64,000 bases of DNA, from contig CAZBRS010000016.1 in the NCBI GenBank assembly GCA_964494475.1, positions 30,149-94,148 on the forward strand. The letters are read 5' to 3'. This document shows positions 23,666 through 33,757 of this stretch, piece by piece; position 1 is the stretch's first letter; every line of letters begins with the position of its first letter. The notes beneath the pieces are model-generated. The model was not told the origin of the DNA. It saw only the letters and a list, made by a program, of their open reading frames with translations, and ran no database searches. The DNA comes from CAZBRS01 sp964494475 (GTDB lineage: Bacteria; Myxococcota_A; UBA9042; CAZBRS01). A program made the position numbers and the translations under genes.

Positions 23666-24365
23666 CCGAAGCCCCCGACATCAACTGGTACCCGAGGCCG
23701 CGGATCGTCCGGATGAGGCGCGGCTGGTGCGGGTCGTCGCCGAGCTTGCGGCGCAGGCGCGAGATGTGCACGTCGATGGACCGATCGAACGACTCGTCGC
23801 CCCCCCGCCCCGCCAGGTCCATGAGCGTCTCGCGGCTGAGGACCCGCCCCGCGCGCTCGGCCAGCGCGTAGAGCAGCGCGAACTCGTACGACGTGAGCAC
23901 GAGCTCCTGGCCGTGGTGGGTGGCGCAATGCGTGCCCGGATCGAGCACCAGGTCGCCCACCGAGACCACCTCGCGCCGCGGGCCGCTCTGCCCGCGCGCC
24001 CGCCGCACGACCGCGTGGAGCCGCGCCAGCAGCTCGCGGGCCGAGAAGGGCTTGGGCACGTAGTCGTCGGCGCCCAGTTCGAGACCCAGCACGCGATCGG
24101 CCTCCTCGCCCCGCGCCGTGAGCATGATGATGGGCACGTCGGAGCGCTCGCGAACACGCCGGCACACCTCGAGCCCGCCGAGGCCCGGCAGCATCAGGTC
24201 GAGCAGGATCGCGTCGAACCGGTACCGCAGCGCGTCTTCGAGGCCCAGCGCGCCGTCGGACGCCACGCTGACCACCAGCCCGTGCCGCTCCAGGTAGTCC
24301 TTCGTGAGCGCGGCCAGGCGCTGGTCGTCCTCGATCAGCAGCACGTGTGCCACCATCTCGCCCAT
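23649..24365 (-). CDS. OmpR-family response regulator
   Basis: 238 residues. Receiver domain with acidic pocket Glu12-Asp13-Asp14, phospho-acceptor Asp56 (LLDLMLPG), the Thr in MLTARGEE and the Lys in PKPFSARELL. A winged-helix domain follows (about 130-230) with LTSYEFALLYALAERAG and DVHISRLRRKLGDDP, ending RTIRGLGYQL, the OmpR/PhoB pattern. The ATG at 24365 has AAGGAGG 5-7 bases upstream. The TolC-like gene stops 12 bp before it. Likely targets are the direct repeats at 28962-28991 before the operon's first gene. Confidence 0.95.
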   Translation of the reverse strand: MGEMVAHVLLIEDDQRLAALTKDYLERHGLVVSVASDGALGLEDALRYRFDAILLDLMLPGLGGLEVCRRVRERSDVPIIMLTARGEEADRVLGLELGADDYVPKPFSARELLARLHAVVRRARGQSGPRREVVSVGDLVLDPGTHCATHHGQELVLTSYEFALLYALAERAGRVLSRETLMDLAGRGGDESFDRSIDVHISRLRRKLGDDPHQPRLIRTIRGLGYQLMSGASDERPA

Positions 24366-24377
24366 GAGCCCCCTCCT

Positions 24378-25697
24378 TCACGGATCGATCGCGGAGCGCC
24401 CCAACGCCGTGAGCAACTGCGCGCGGGCGCCGGCCAGCGCCAGGGCGGCCTGCACCTCCTGCACCTCGGCCGCCACCACCGCCAACTCGGCGTCCGCGAG
24501 CTCGAGGGCCTCGCCCACTCCCGTCTCGTAGCGCCCCTCGGCCAGGCGCAACCTCTCGCGGGCCTGCACGACCGCCTCGGCCGAGGCCACCTGGGCCTCG
24601 CGCGACGCCTCCACGGCCAGCCACGCCTGCTCCACCTCGGCCCGCACCTGCTGCCGCAGCGCCGACCGGCGCGCCTCGAGCCCGGCCAGCGTGGCGCGGG
24701 CCTCACGCTCGGCCGCGCGGGTGGCGTTGCCCTCGAAGAACGCCCACGAGAGGTTGACGCCGGCGCTCCAGTTCCAGGCCAACCGGTCGAGCTGACTGCC
24801 GGCCTCGCTGAGGCTCGTCGACACGGAGAGCGTGGGCCAGTACCCCCCCTCGATCGCCTCGATCGTGAGCGTCTGGGCCCGCCGCTCGGCCTCGTGGGCC
24901 CGGGTCTCGGGCCGACGCTGCCAGGCCTCGTCGACCAGCGACGCCACGTCCCGCTGCTCGCCCTCGACGGGCGCGAAGCGCTCGGCGGTCACGTCGAAGT
25001 CGAGCGCGCCGTCGTCGCCCATGGCCTGCACCAACCGGGACCGGGCCGAGCCGTCGGACTTCCGGGCGTTCGCGATCAGCACCCGGGCGTTCGCGAGCTC
25101 GACGCGCCACTGCACGACATCGATCTCCGGCTTCTTGCCGGCCGCCACGAAGGCCTCGATCTGCGCGAGGTGGCGGCCGCGATTGGCCAAGGTCTCCTCG
25201 GCCACGCGCCGCAGCTCCCGCGCCGCCTGCGCGTCGAAGTACGCCAGCCGCACGGACTGGGCGAGCGCCGCCGCCGTCACGCGCTCCGACGCCTCGGCGG
25301 CCTCGACCGCCGCCCCGGCCGACCGCCACCGCCCCGCGGTGCGCCCGAAGTCCCACACCACCTGGTTCAGCGTGAGGCCCGCGTTCCAGAAGTTGAACAG
25401 GTCGAAGCTGCTGGACTTCGCCGCCAGGCCCGCGACGCCCGCGGGCATGGCGCCCGGGCGGTTCGCGAAGTTGGCGGTGGTCACCTGGTAGGCGAGCGTG
25501 GCCGACGCCTGGGGCAGCAGCGGCGCGAAGGCCTGGTCTTCGCGGGCGCGCGCCGCGTCGATCGACGCCCGGACCTCGGCCAGCTGCGGCTGGTGGGCGC
25601 GGGCCCGGGCCAGGGCCTCGGACAGGGTGAGCGTCGGGCCCGCCGCGAGCGAGCCGGACTGGAGCAGCGCGAGGGTGAGGATGAGCGCCCTTCTCAT
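24378..25697 (-). CDS. TolC-family outer-membrane efflux protein
   Basis: 439 residues. Signal peptide (LTLALLQSGSLAAG|PT), then the outer-membrane-factor start TLTLSEALARARAHQPQL, two coiled-coil halves, a beta segment FNAGLTLNQVVWDFGRT and its second-half equivalent SAGVNLSWAFFEGNATRA. The ATG is inside the stop of the permease gene (ATGA, 25694-25697). Together with MacA-like, ATPase and permease genes upstream it completes a MacAB-TolC-type export channel. Paralogous in fold to the proteins at 15979 and 45160, but sequence similarity is low by eye. Confidence 0.9.
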   Translation of the reverse strand: MRRALILTLALLQSGSLAAGPTLTLSEALARARAHQPQLAEVRASIDAARAREDQAFAPLLPQASATLAYQVTTANFANRPGAMPAGVAGLAAKSSSFDLFNFWNAGLTLNQVVWDFGRTAGRWRSAGAAVEAAEASERVTAAALAQSVRLAYFDAQAARELRRVAEETLANRGRHLAQIEAFVAAGKKPEIDVVQWRVELANARVLIANARKSDGSARSRLVQAMGDDGALDFDVTAERFAPVEGEQRDVASLVDEAWQRRPETRAHEAERRAQTLTIEAIEGGYWPTLSVSTSLSEAGSQLDRLAWNWSAGVNLSWAFFEGNATRAAEREARATLAGLEARRSALRQQVRAEVEQAWLAVEASREAQVASAEAVVQARERLRLAEGRYETGVGEALELADAELAVVAAEVQEVQAALALAGARAQLLTALGRSAIDP

Positions 25698-26919
25698 TCG
25701 TACCTCAAGGCGTCGATGGGATCGAGCCGGCTGGCCTTGCGCGCCGGGTAGAGGCCGAAGGTGATGCCCACGGCCGCGCTGAAGCCGACGGCCAGGGCGA
25801 TGACCTCGGGGCGCACGATCATGGCCCAGCCGAACGCCACGGTGAGCCGCGACGCGACGAGCAGCCCCAGCGCCACGCCCACCAGGCCGCCCGTCACCGA
25901 CAGCGTGATCGACTCGACCAGGAACTGGGCCAGGATGGCGCGCGGGCGGGCCCCCACGGCCATGCGGATGCCGATCTCGCGGGTGCGCTCGGTGACCGAC
26001 ACCAGCATGATGTTCATGATGCCGATGCCGCCCACCAGCAGCGACACCGCCGCGATGGCGGCCAGCAGCGTCGTCATCGTGTTCGTGCTCTCCTGCACCG
26101 CGCTGGCCATCTCGGCCAGGTTGCGGATCGAGAAGTCGTCGTCCTGCCCCTCGGCCAGGCGGTGGCGGTCGCGCAGCAACTGCGTGATCTGGCGCTGCGC
26201 GCGCAGGGTGGCGTCGGCCGAGACGGCGCTGATGAAGATCGCGCCCGCGACGAACTTCTGCAGACCGCCCCGGATGCGCGCCTGGAAGGCCGTGTGGGGC
26301 ATGAACAGCGTGTCGTCGTAGTCCTGGCCGCCGGGCGACTGGCCCTTCTTCGCGAGCACGCCCACCACGACGAAGGGCACGCCACGGATGCGCACGGTCT
26401 GGCCCACGGGCTCGACCAGGCCCCCGAACAGCTTCTCGACCACGGTCTGCCCGAGCACGATGACCTTGGCGCCCAGCTCGACGTCGGTGGTCGTGAACGC
26501 CTCGCCGCCTGCCACGGACCACGATCTGGCCTCGAAGTACTCGGGCGACGTGCCGACCACCTGGGTCGTCCAGTTCTGATCGTCGACCTGCACCTGCTCG
26601 GACGACTGCAGCGCGGCAGCGGCCGAGCGCACGCTCGACACCTCGGCGCGAATCGCCTCGAGGTCGTCCCACGTGACGGTGGGCAGCGAACCGAAGCCCC
26701 CGAAGGCGCCCCCCTTCGACGTGCTGCCGGGCAGCAGGATCAGGAGGTTCGCGCCCATGGACGAGAACGCGTTCTGCACCCGCACGCGGGCGCCGTCGCC
26801 GATGGCCACCATGGCGATGACCGCGGCCACGCCGATGATGATGCCGAGGGTGGTCAGGAACGAGCGCATCTTGTTGCGCAAGAGCGCCCGCGAGGCCACG
26901 CGGAAGGTCTGTGCAGGGT

Positions 26920-26923
<4 letters not shown>
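25694..26923 (-). CDS. MacB-like ABC transporter permease
   Basis: 409 residues. An N-terminal membrane helix (LRNKMRSFLTTLGIIIGVAAVIAMVAI) is followed by a large periplasmic MacB-PCD domain (about 45-270) and three C-terminal FtsX-type helices containing GGIGIMNIMLVSVTERTREIGIRMAVGA and ending YPARKASRLDPIDALRYE. Both signatures are diagnostic of MacB/FtsX type-VII ABC permeases, which use mechanotransmission to push substrate through a TolC duct. ATPase and permease are separate genes here, unlike E.coli MacB. ATGA overlaps at both ends. Substrate unknown: macrolide, peptide or lipoprotein. Confidence 0.93.
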
Positions 26924-27645
<722 letters not shown>

Positions 27646-27652
27646 CGTGCCC

Positions 27653-28903
27653 TCAAAACGGGCCCGGGGGGCCCATGCGCCGGCCGCCCGACTTCGACGC
27701 GGCGAGGCCGCCCGTCGCGCTCGCGTCGAGCACCACCACGTCGCCCTCGACCAGGCCCTCGAGCACCTCGGTCCGGGTGCCGTCGGTCACCCCCACGCGC
27801 ACGTCGACGCGCTCGGCGCGACCCTCGCCGCGCTGCACCCAAACCGCGCGCGTGCCCTTGGGGAGCGGCGCGGGAGCGGAGGCCGCGACCTGGCCATGGC
27901 CCGCGGCAGGGCCGGCCTGCAGGCGCGTCAGCACGTCGGCCTCGGGGCGAAAGCGCAGCGCACCGTTCGGCACCCGCAGCACCTCCTGGCGGTCGGACAC
28001 CACGAAGGTGACGTTGGCGGTCATGCCCGGACGCAGCTTGAGCTCCGGGTTCGCGACGTCGATGACGGCGTTGTAGGTGACCACGTTCTGCACGGTCTGG
28101 GGCGCGAAGCGGATCTGCCGCACCGTCCCCTCGAAGCGCTCCCCCGGCCACGCGTCGACCGAGAACGACGCCGCCATGCCGTCGGACAGGCGCCCGATGT
28201 CGGCCTCGGCCACGCTGGTGTCGACCTGCATGCGGGCGAGATCCTCGGCGATGGCGAACAGGGTGGGCGCCTGCAACGACGCGGCCACCGTCTGGCCCAC
28301 GTCGACGCTGCGCGAGATGACCACCCCGCTGATGGGCGCCACGATGGTCGCGTAACCGAGGTTGGTCTCGGCCTGGCCGAGCGCCGCCTCGGCCTGGGCC
28401 AGCCGTCCGCGCGCCACCGCGACCGCCGCCCGCGCCGACGCCGCGTTGGCCTCGCTGGTCTCGAGATCGGCCGTCGCGATCAGCTTGCGAGCGGCCAGTT
28501 CGCGGTTCCGACCCAGTTGTCGATCGGCGTCCTTGGCCTTCACCTGCGCCGCCACCAGTTCGCCGCGCGCGGCCACGTGGTTGGCCGTGGCCTGGGCCAG
28601 GGCGGCGTCGAGGAACTCCGAATCGAGGGTGGCGATCACGTCGCCCTTCTGCACCTTCGAGTTGAAATCGACCGCCAGCGACTGGATGCGGCCGGAGACC
28701 TGGCTGCCCACCTGCACCGTGACCAGCGCCGAGAGCGTTCCGCTGGCGGTGACCTTGGCCACCACGGACCCCCGGTCGACCACGGCGGTCTCGAAGCTGA
28801 GCCCGGCGTCGGGGCGGGCCGAACCATCGCGCAGGGCCCACGCCGCCCCCCCCGCCACCACCGCCAGCGCCGCGACCCACCCGAGAATCCGGCCCGCTTT
28901 CAC
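27653..28903 (-). CDS. MacA-like periplasmic membrane-fusion protein
   Basis: 416 residues. Translation starts at GTG (28903-28901) with AAGGAG 7 bases upstream. N-terminal membrane anchor (about 5-23). Then VGSQVSGRIQSLAVDFNSKVQKGDVIATLD and its partner half APISGVVISRSVDVGQTV enclose a coiled-coil hairpin (about 95-185). Barrel and membrane-proximal domains follow (AEADIGRLSDGMAASFSVDAWPG; LRPGMTANVTF). This is the adaptor of the MacAB-TolC-type pump and the first gene of the operon MacA > ATPase > permease > TolC > regulator > kinase. The C-terminus is Gly/Pro/Arg-rich. Confidence 0.92.
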   Translation of the reverse strand: MKAGRILGWVAALAVVAGGAAWALRDGSARPDAGLSFETAVVDRGSVVAKVTASGTLSALVTVQVGSQVSGRIQSLAVDFNSKVQKGDVIATLDSEFLDAALAQATANHVAARGELVAAQVKAKDADRQLGRNRELAARKLIATADLETSEANAASARAAVAVARGRLAQAEAALGQAETNLGYATIVAPISGVVISRSVDVGQTVAASLQAPTLFAIAEDLARMQVDTSVAEADIGRLSDGMAASFSVDAWPGERFEGTVRQIRFAPQTVQNVVTYNAVIDVANPELKLRPGMTANVTFVVSDRQEVLRVPNGALRFRPEADVLTRLQAGPAAGHGQVAASAPAPLPKGTRAVWVQRGEGRAERVDVRVGVTDGTRTEVLEGLVEGDVVVLDASATGGLAASKSGGRRMGPPGPF

Positions 28904-28937
28904 CGCCCGTCTCCTTCACTCCCGTCACCGCGGTCAG

Positions 28938-28943
28938 AGTGTA
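28938..28943 (-). promoter_or_regulatory. Candidate -10 box (TACACT) of the MacAB-TolC operon
   Basis: Minus-strand TACACT lies 35 bp before the GTG start. A poor -35 (TTCATG, 28967-28962) is 18 bp upstream and coincides with one of two direct repeats, the arrangement expected of a promoter that needs an OmpR-type activator. Confidence 0.35.
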
Positions 28944-28961
28944 CCACCCCCGCGAACCCTT

Positions 28962-28991
28962 CATGAAGCCATCGCGAAGAAACATGAAGCC
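28962..28991. promoter_or_regulatory. Direct repeats CATGAAGCC, 21 bp apart
   Basis: CATGAAGCC occurs at 28962-28970 and again at 28983-28991, start to start 21 bp (two helical turns), just upstream of the efflux-operon promoter region. OmpR/PhoB regulators bind direct repeats, and the operon encodes one. Binding by that regulator is inferred. The 181-bp gap (28904-29084) must also hold the promoter of the plus-strand gene at 29085. Confidence 0.4.
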
Positions 28992-29084
28992 CGCAACGTT
29001 CGGCCCGCTCGCGGACCCACGAACACGGTGGATTTGGGTCCTCTTTTGGCTACAGTCGTCGAGCGGTTTCCACCTGGAGGCGGC

Positions 29085-31646
29085 ATGCTCCGCTCCTGGC
29101 TCGCGATGACGGTGATCGGGTTCGGGCTCGCGACCCCGGCTTCGGCCCTGCCCTGGCCCCCCGAGTGCAAGGGTCCCCTCGTCCCCAGTGTCGCGGGGCA
29201 CTGCTCGGGGGTGTCCCACGCCGGCTGCTGCGATCCGCGCGGCCGCGTTCTGTATTGCACGAACAACGATCTCTACTGCGTCGACTGCGCGGGTCAGCTG
29301 CCCGCCTGCGGCTGGACGCCCTTGGGCCACTACGACTGCGGCACCGACGGAGGCTCCGACCCCTCGGGCGAGCACGCCGAGGCCTGCCCCTCCGCCTGCG
29401 ACCCCGCGTGCACGGCCTCGTCGCCCTGCTCGACCACGTGCCCGGGCCCCTGCGGCCACTGCGCGGGAGGGCGCACCTGCCTCGAGGACGGGGAGTGCCA
29501 TCAGCCCGAGTGCGGCGACCGCGAGTGCGGGGTCGACGCGGCAGGCCTCTCGTGCGGCCTCTGCCCCCACGGCACGTCGTGCGTCGAGCCGCTCTTCGCC
29601 TGCCTGCCCCTGCCCGCCGGCTGCGTGGCGAAGCGCGGCCCCGGCTGCGAGGCTTGCGGCTGCGAAGCTTGCGTCTGCGCCAAGTACCCGGGCTGCTGCC
29701 AGTGGAACTGGGACGCCTTCTGCGCGGCGGCCTGCGAGCAGGAGTGCGGCCAGGATTGCACCGCGTGCCCCGCCTCGCCCCAGTGCGCGCCCGGTCAGTG
29801 CGGCCCGTTCTGCGGCCTCGACTGCGGCGGTTGCCCCGAAGGCCAGACCTGCCACGCCTCGACCTGCTGTACGCCAGCTTGCCAGAGCGCCGACGGCTCG
29901 CCCCGGCAGTGCGGCCCCGACGGCTGCGGCGGCTCGTGCGGCACGTGTGACGGCATGGACACCTGCGTCGACGGCGCCTGCGTGCCGTGCCAGCCGGCGT
30001 GCGACGGAAAGCAGTGCGGACCCGACGGCTGTGGCGGCGCATGCGGCGAGTGCGCGCCCCCGGCCACCTGCGACGACGCCGGAGCCTGCCTCTCGCCGGG
30101 TTCGTGCTGGGGCGTCTGCGGCGGCCAGTCCGACGCGTGCTACTGCGACCCCGTGTGCCTGTCGTACGGGGATTGCTGCCCCGACTTCTGCGACGCGTGC
30201 CCGGCCGAGTGCGCCACCGACCCGTGCGAGGGCGTTCCCGCCGTAGGGTGCTGCCAGGGCGAGGCGCTGCTCCAGTGCGTCCAGGGCCAGCCCCAGGCCA
30301 CCGACTGCGCGACCACGCCGCTCTGCGGTTGGAACGGCCCGGCGGGGCAGTACCAGTGCGGCACCGACGGGGGCACCTCGAAGGCCCACCCGAAGGCGTG
30401 CCCGGTCGGCGCGGCGGCGACACGAGCGCTGGTTGCCCCCGTCGACGGCATGGGGCTCCCAGCCGTGGCGCTGCTCCTGTCGCTGCTGCTGGCGCTGCTC
30501 GGATGCTCCGGCGACGGGGGCAACCAGCGCCGCGACTCCGGAGGCCCCGAGACCGTCGCTGACGCCCCCTCCGACCTCCCTCCGGACCCGGGCGTCGATC
30601 CGGGCACCGATCCAGGCACCGATCCGGGCACCGATCCGGGTCCGGCCGACGTCGACGTCATCGCCCCGGAGGTCCCCGACGTTCCCGACCCGGCGCCCGA
30701 CGTGGACGGCACGCCCGAGGCCTCGGACGCTGCCGAACCGCCCGACGCTCCCGTCGAGACCGAGGGCACGCCCGAGATCGTCGACGGAACCGGCGAGGCC
30801 GAGGTCACGACGCCCTTGAACTGCCTGCACCTGCCCCTGGGCCCGCTCGAACTCCAGAAGGTCGAGGGCGCCATCGCGGCCGAGGACCTGGCCTTCGACG
30901 GCGAGGGCTACCTGATCGGCTCGGACATGTCGGCGGTGTACAAGTCGGCGCCCGGCAAGAGCCCCAAGGTCTTCGTGCCCAACCTGCAGACGCGCGCCGG
31001 CATGCGCATGACGCCCGCGGGCTTCCTGGCCGTGAACGACGATACGCTGGGGCGCCTGCTGCTCTACGGCCCCGACGGCACGATGGATCGCGTGCTGATG
31101 CAGGGCCTCGCCTACCCCAACGGCATGGTCGTCGACCTCGACGGCTTCGTGCTCATCACCGAACACAACTCGGGGCGCGTGCTGCGCGTACACCCGTACA
31201 CGGGCGAGAGCACGGTGCTGGCCGAGGGCCTCGAGTACCCGAACGGCATCGTCTTCGACGCGACCTACACCCGGCTCTACGTGGGCACGTTCGGGGGCGC
31301 GAAGATCTGGACCTTCACCATCTCGCGCGACGGCCGGCCGGGGCGGGTCGAGGTCTTCGCCGACCTCTCCGACACGCCGGGCCAGCTCGACGGCATGGGC
31401 GTCGACGCCTGCGGCAACGTCTACGTCTGCGAGTACGGCTCGACCGACATCTGGCGCATCTCCCCCGACGGCAAGACGAAGGTGCGCCTCGTCGACTCGG
31501 ACCCCGACTTCACGTACCTCCCGAACCTGCAGTGGGGCCGGGGCGAGGGCTGGGACCCCGACTCCATCTACGTGCCCGACGGCTGGAACGTGGGCGTGTG
31601 GCGCGTCCAGGTGGGCGTGCCCAGCGCTCCCTTGCCCTTCCCGTGA
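29085..31646 (+). CDS. Cys-rich secreted protein fused in frame to an SMP-30-like lipoprotein
   Basis: 853 residues from the ATG at 29085 (CTGGAGG 4 bases upstream). Part 1 (1-455): signal peptide ending ATPASA|LPW, then dozens of Cys in modules such as CGWTPLGHYDCGTDGG, QCGPDGCGG and CVAKRGPGC. The CGW...CGTDGG module recurs near residue 420, where such proteins usually end. Part 2 starts at Met456 with a perfect lipoprotein signal (LLLSLLLALLGC, Cys474), a PGTD repeat linker and, from about 585, a six-bladed SMP-30/gluconolactonase-like propeller (YPNGMVVDLDG, YPNGIVFDATY, GVDACGNVYVCEYG). There is no stop between the parts and no Shine-Dalgarno at Met456. Either a true fusion or two genes that lost the stop. 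Confidence 0.7.
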   Translation: MLRSWLAMTVIGFGLATPASALPWPPECKGPLVPSVAGHCSGVSHAGCCDPRGRVLYCTNNDLYCVDCAGQLPACGWTPLGHYDCGTDGGSDPSGEHAEACPSACDPACTASSPCSTTCPGPCGHCAGGRTCLEDGECHQPECGDRECGVDAAGLSCGLCPHGTSCVEPLFACLPLPAGCVAKRGPGCEACGCEACVCAKYPGCCQWNWDAFCAAACEQECGQDCTACPASPQCAPGQCGPFCGLDCGGCPEGQTCHASTCCTPACQSADGSPRQCGPDGCGGSCGTCDGMDTCVDGACVPCQPACDGKQCGPDGCGGACGECAPPATCDDAGACLSPGSCWGVCGGQSDACYCDPVCLSYGDCCPDFCDACPAECATDPCEGVPAVGCCQGEALLQCVQGQPQATDCATTPLCGWNGPAGQYQCGTDGGTSKAHPKACPVGAAATRALVAPVDGMGLPAVALLLSLLLALLGCSGDGGNQRRDSGGPETVADAPSDLPPDPGVDPGTDPGTDPGTDPGPADVDVIAPEVPDVPDPAPDVDGTPEASDAAEPPDAPVETEGTPEIVDGTGEAEVTTPLNCLHLPLGPLELQKVEGAIAAEDLAFDGEGYLIGSDMSAVYKSAPGKSPKVFVPNLQTRAGMRMTPAGFLAVNDDTLGRLLLYGPDGTMDRVLMQGLAYPNGMVVDLDGFVLITEHNSGRVLRVHPYTGESTVLAEGLEYPNGIVFDATYTRLYVGTFGGAKIWTFTISRDGRPGRVEVFADLSDTPGQLDGMGVDACGNVYVCEYGSTDIWRISPDGKTKVRLVDSDPDFTYLPNLQWGRGEGWDPDSIYVPDGWNVGVWRVQVGVPSAPLPFP
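30597..30644 (+). repeat. Four tandem 12-bp units encoding the DPGT linker
   Basis: GATCCGGGCACC-type units occupy 30597-30608, 30609-30620 (one base changed), 30621-30632 and, degenerate at the end, 30633-30644. They encode repeated Asp-Pro-Gly-Thr just after the internal lipobox of the 29085 gene. Confidence 0.85.
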
Positions 31647-31681
31647 GGTCGCGGACCCTGAACTCCGTCGATGAGGTCGTC

Positions 31682-33757
31682 ATGACTACCCGTCTCCTGT
31701 CGCTCCTGCTCCCCCTGCTTCTCCTGGCCTGCGGCTCCACCTCGTCCGGCGCCGACGTCGCCGCCGACGCCGCGACCGAACTGGCCGCCGATGTCGGCGC
31801 CGATGCCCCCCCGGCCGACCTCGAGGTCGAAGAAGACACCACCGGCGACCTGGTCTGCACGCTGGCCGCTGGTGAGAAGCCCGACTCGGTGCCCACGTTC
31901 GGCTGCCCGGCCGACTGGACGACCATGGCCTCGCGGCCGCTCGATGGCAGCCTCTCCGGAGCGCGCTCGTCCAAGACGATCATCGACCAGGCCGACGCCA
32001 ACGCCCTCTACCTGCTGAACGCCGAGAAGTTCCCCATCCACTACGACTTCTGCGCCCAGCACCTGTCGGGCCACGGCCTGCCCCCGGTCGGCGACACGGG
32101 CACGTTCTCGTCGACCGAGTACTACAGCCCGTCGCGGCGCTTCCTGCTGGGCGCGCTCACGCACTACGAGGGCCCCGACGTGTGGGCCTACGAGATCGCC
32201 CCCTACGACACGGCCTCGGCCGCCATGGTGACCACGGCCTACGAGCTCTTGAAATCAGCGGTGTGGTTCGGCGACCGGCTGTTCTTCCACCCCACGTCCG
32301 AGAACGTCGAGCGGCTGGTGCCCGACCTGGCCGCCTCGGTCAAGGTGATCAGCACCGACGAGATCTACGCGGGCATCACGTACATCCCGCTGAACCTGGG
32401 CGAAGCCGTCGGGCAGCTCCGCTTCCTGGCCGTCGACGACCTCGAGAGCGAAGCGGCCTTCGTCACGCCGCGCGACATCGCCGTGCTCGACCGCGTGCCC
32501 AACGACATCTCGGTGGTGGCGGGGCTCATCACCGACGGTCTGCAGACCCCCCTCAGCCACGTGAACGTGCTGTCGCAGAACCGCGGCACGCCCAACATGG
32601 TGAGCATCGGCGCCATGACCGACCCGGCTCTGCGCGCGCTCGAGGGCCGTTGGGTGCGCCTGAACGTCCAGGCCTTCGAGTACACGATCGTCGAGACCAC
32701 GAAGGACGAGGCCGACGCCTGGTGGGAGACCCACAAACCCGCCGCGGTGCAGGTCCCCGCGATCGACACCTCCGTGACCGAGCTGAAGAACGTGCTCGAG
32801 CTGTCCGTGGCCACCATCCCGGCCTTCGGCGGCAAGGCCTCGCACTACGGCATGCTCGCGAAGATCGGCGACAAGGTGCCGGTGCAGGCCGCGTTCGGCA
32901 TCCCCGTGCACTACTACCGCGCCTTCGCCGAGGCCAACGGCCTCGACGCCGAGCTGGCCGCCCTGCTGGCCGACCCGGCCTTCGAATCGGATATCGCGGT
33001 GCGCGACGAGAAGCTCGGCGCCCTGCGCGACAAGGTGAAGGCCGGCACGCTCGACCCCGCCTTCGTCACCGCCGTCAAGGCCCGCATCGCCGAGGTCTGC
33101 CCCGGGGGCGGGACGCGCTTCCGCTCGTCGACCAACGCCGAGGATCTCGACGGCTTCACCGGCGCCGGCCTCTACGACTCGAAGACCGGCGACGTGAACG
33201 ACCCCGACGACCCCATCGAGGACGCCATCCGCAAGGTCTACGCCAGCCTGTGGAACCTGCGCGCCTTCGAGGAGCGCTCGTGGCGCGGCATCGACCACCA
33301 GGCCGTGGCCATGGCGCTGCTCGTGCACCGCAACTTCTCGGACGAGGAGGCCAACGGGGTCGCGCTCACGGCCAACATGTTCGACGCGGTGCAGCCGGCG
33401 TTCTACATCAACGTGCAGACGGGCGGAACCTCCGTGGTGCAGCCGCCCGCCGGGGTGACCACCGACCAGTTCCTCTACTACTTCCTCTACCCGGGCCAGC
33501 CCATGACCTTCTTCGCGCACTCCAGCCTGATCGCGCCCGGCACCACGGTGCTCACGAACGCCCAGGCGTACGCGCTCGGGCAGGCGCTGCAGGCCATCCA
33601 CCAGGCCTTCGCGCCCACCTACCAGCACGCCGGCAAGTTCTACGCCATGGACGTCGAGTTCAAGTTCGACGACAAGGACACGCCCGGCACGCCGGCGCTG
33701 TTCATCAAACAGGCTCGCCCGCACCCGGGGTGGTCGGTGGGGTTCGAGGAGCGGTAG
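31682..33757 (+). CDS. Second GWD-like lipoprotein (His domain plus ATP-grasp)
   Basis: 691 residues; the ATG at 31682 has GAGG 6 bases upstream and opens a lipoprotein signal (LLLPLLLLAC, Cys17) with an Ala/Asp linker. The swivel domain contains TPLSHVN with His293 and RGTPNM. The ATP-binding domain has AFGGKASHYGML, a FGIPVHYY segment, RSSTNAEDLDGFTGAGLYD at 481-499, a LRAFEERSWRGIDH segment and the terminal LFIKQARP. Order and motifs (SHV before RSS..EDL.G..GAGLYDS) follow glucan water dikinases. It is about 140 residues shorter than the 7220 paralogue. The last 53 bp overlap a convergent gene. Surface location makes ATP-dependent activity doubtful. Confidence 0.82.
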   Translation: MTTRLLSLLLPLLLLACGSTSSGADVAADAATELAADVGADAPPADLEVEEDTTGDLVCTLAAGEKPDSVPTFGCPADWTTMASRPLDGSLSGARSSKTIIDQADANALYLLNAEKFPIHYDFCAQHLSGHGLPPVGDTGTFSSTEYYSPSRRFLLGALTHYEGPDVWAYEIAPYDTASAAMVTTAYELLKSAVWFGDRLFFHPTSENVERLVPDLAASVKVISTDEIYAGITYIPLNLGEAVGQLRFLAVDDLESEAAFVTPRDIAVLDRVPNDISVVAGLITDGLQTPLSHVNVLSQNRGTPNMVSIGAMTDPALRALEGRWVRLNVQAFEYTIVETTKDEADAWWETHKPAAVQVPAIDTSVTELKNVLELSVATIPAFGGKASHYGMLAKIGDKVPVQAAFGIPVHYYRAFAEANGLDAELAALLADPAFESDIAVRDEKLGALRDKVKAGTLDPAFVTAVKARIAEVCPGGGTRFRSSTNAEDLDGFTGAGLYDSKTGDVNDPDDPIEDAIRKVYASLWNLRAFEERSWRGIDHQAVAMALLVHRNFSDEEANGVALTANMFDAVQPAFYINVQTGGTSVVQPPAGVTTDQFLYYFLYPGQPMTFFAHSSLIAPGTTVLTNAQAYALGQALQAIHQAFAPTYQHAGKFYAMDVEFKFDDKDTPGTPALFIKQARPHPGWSVGFEER

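Noticed and set aside
29501..30067. Several shorter antisense frames in the Cys-rich region
   Set aside because: Low-complexity products (Ser/Gln/His/Pro) that mirror Cys/Gly-rich sense codons; no ribosome sites.
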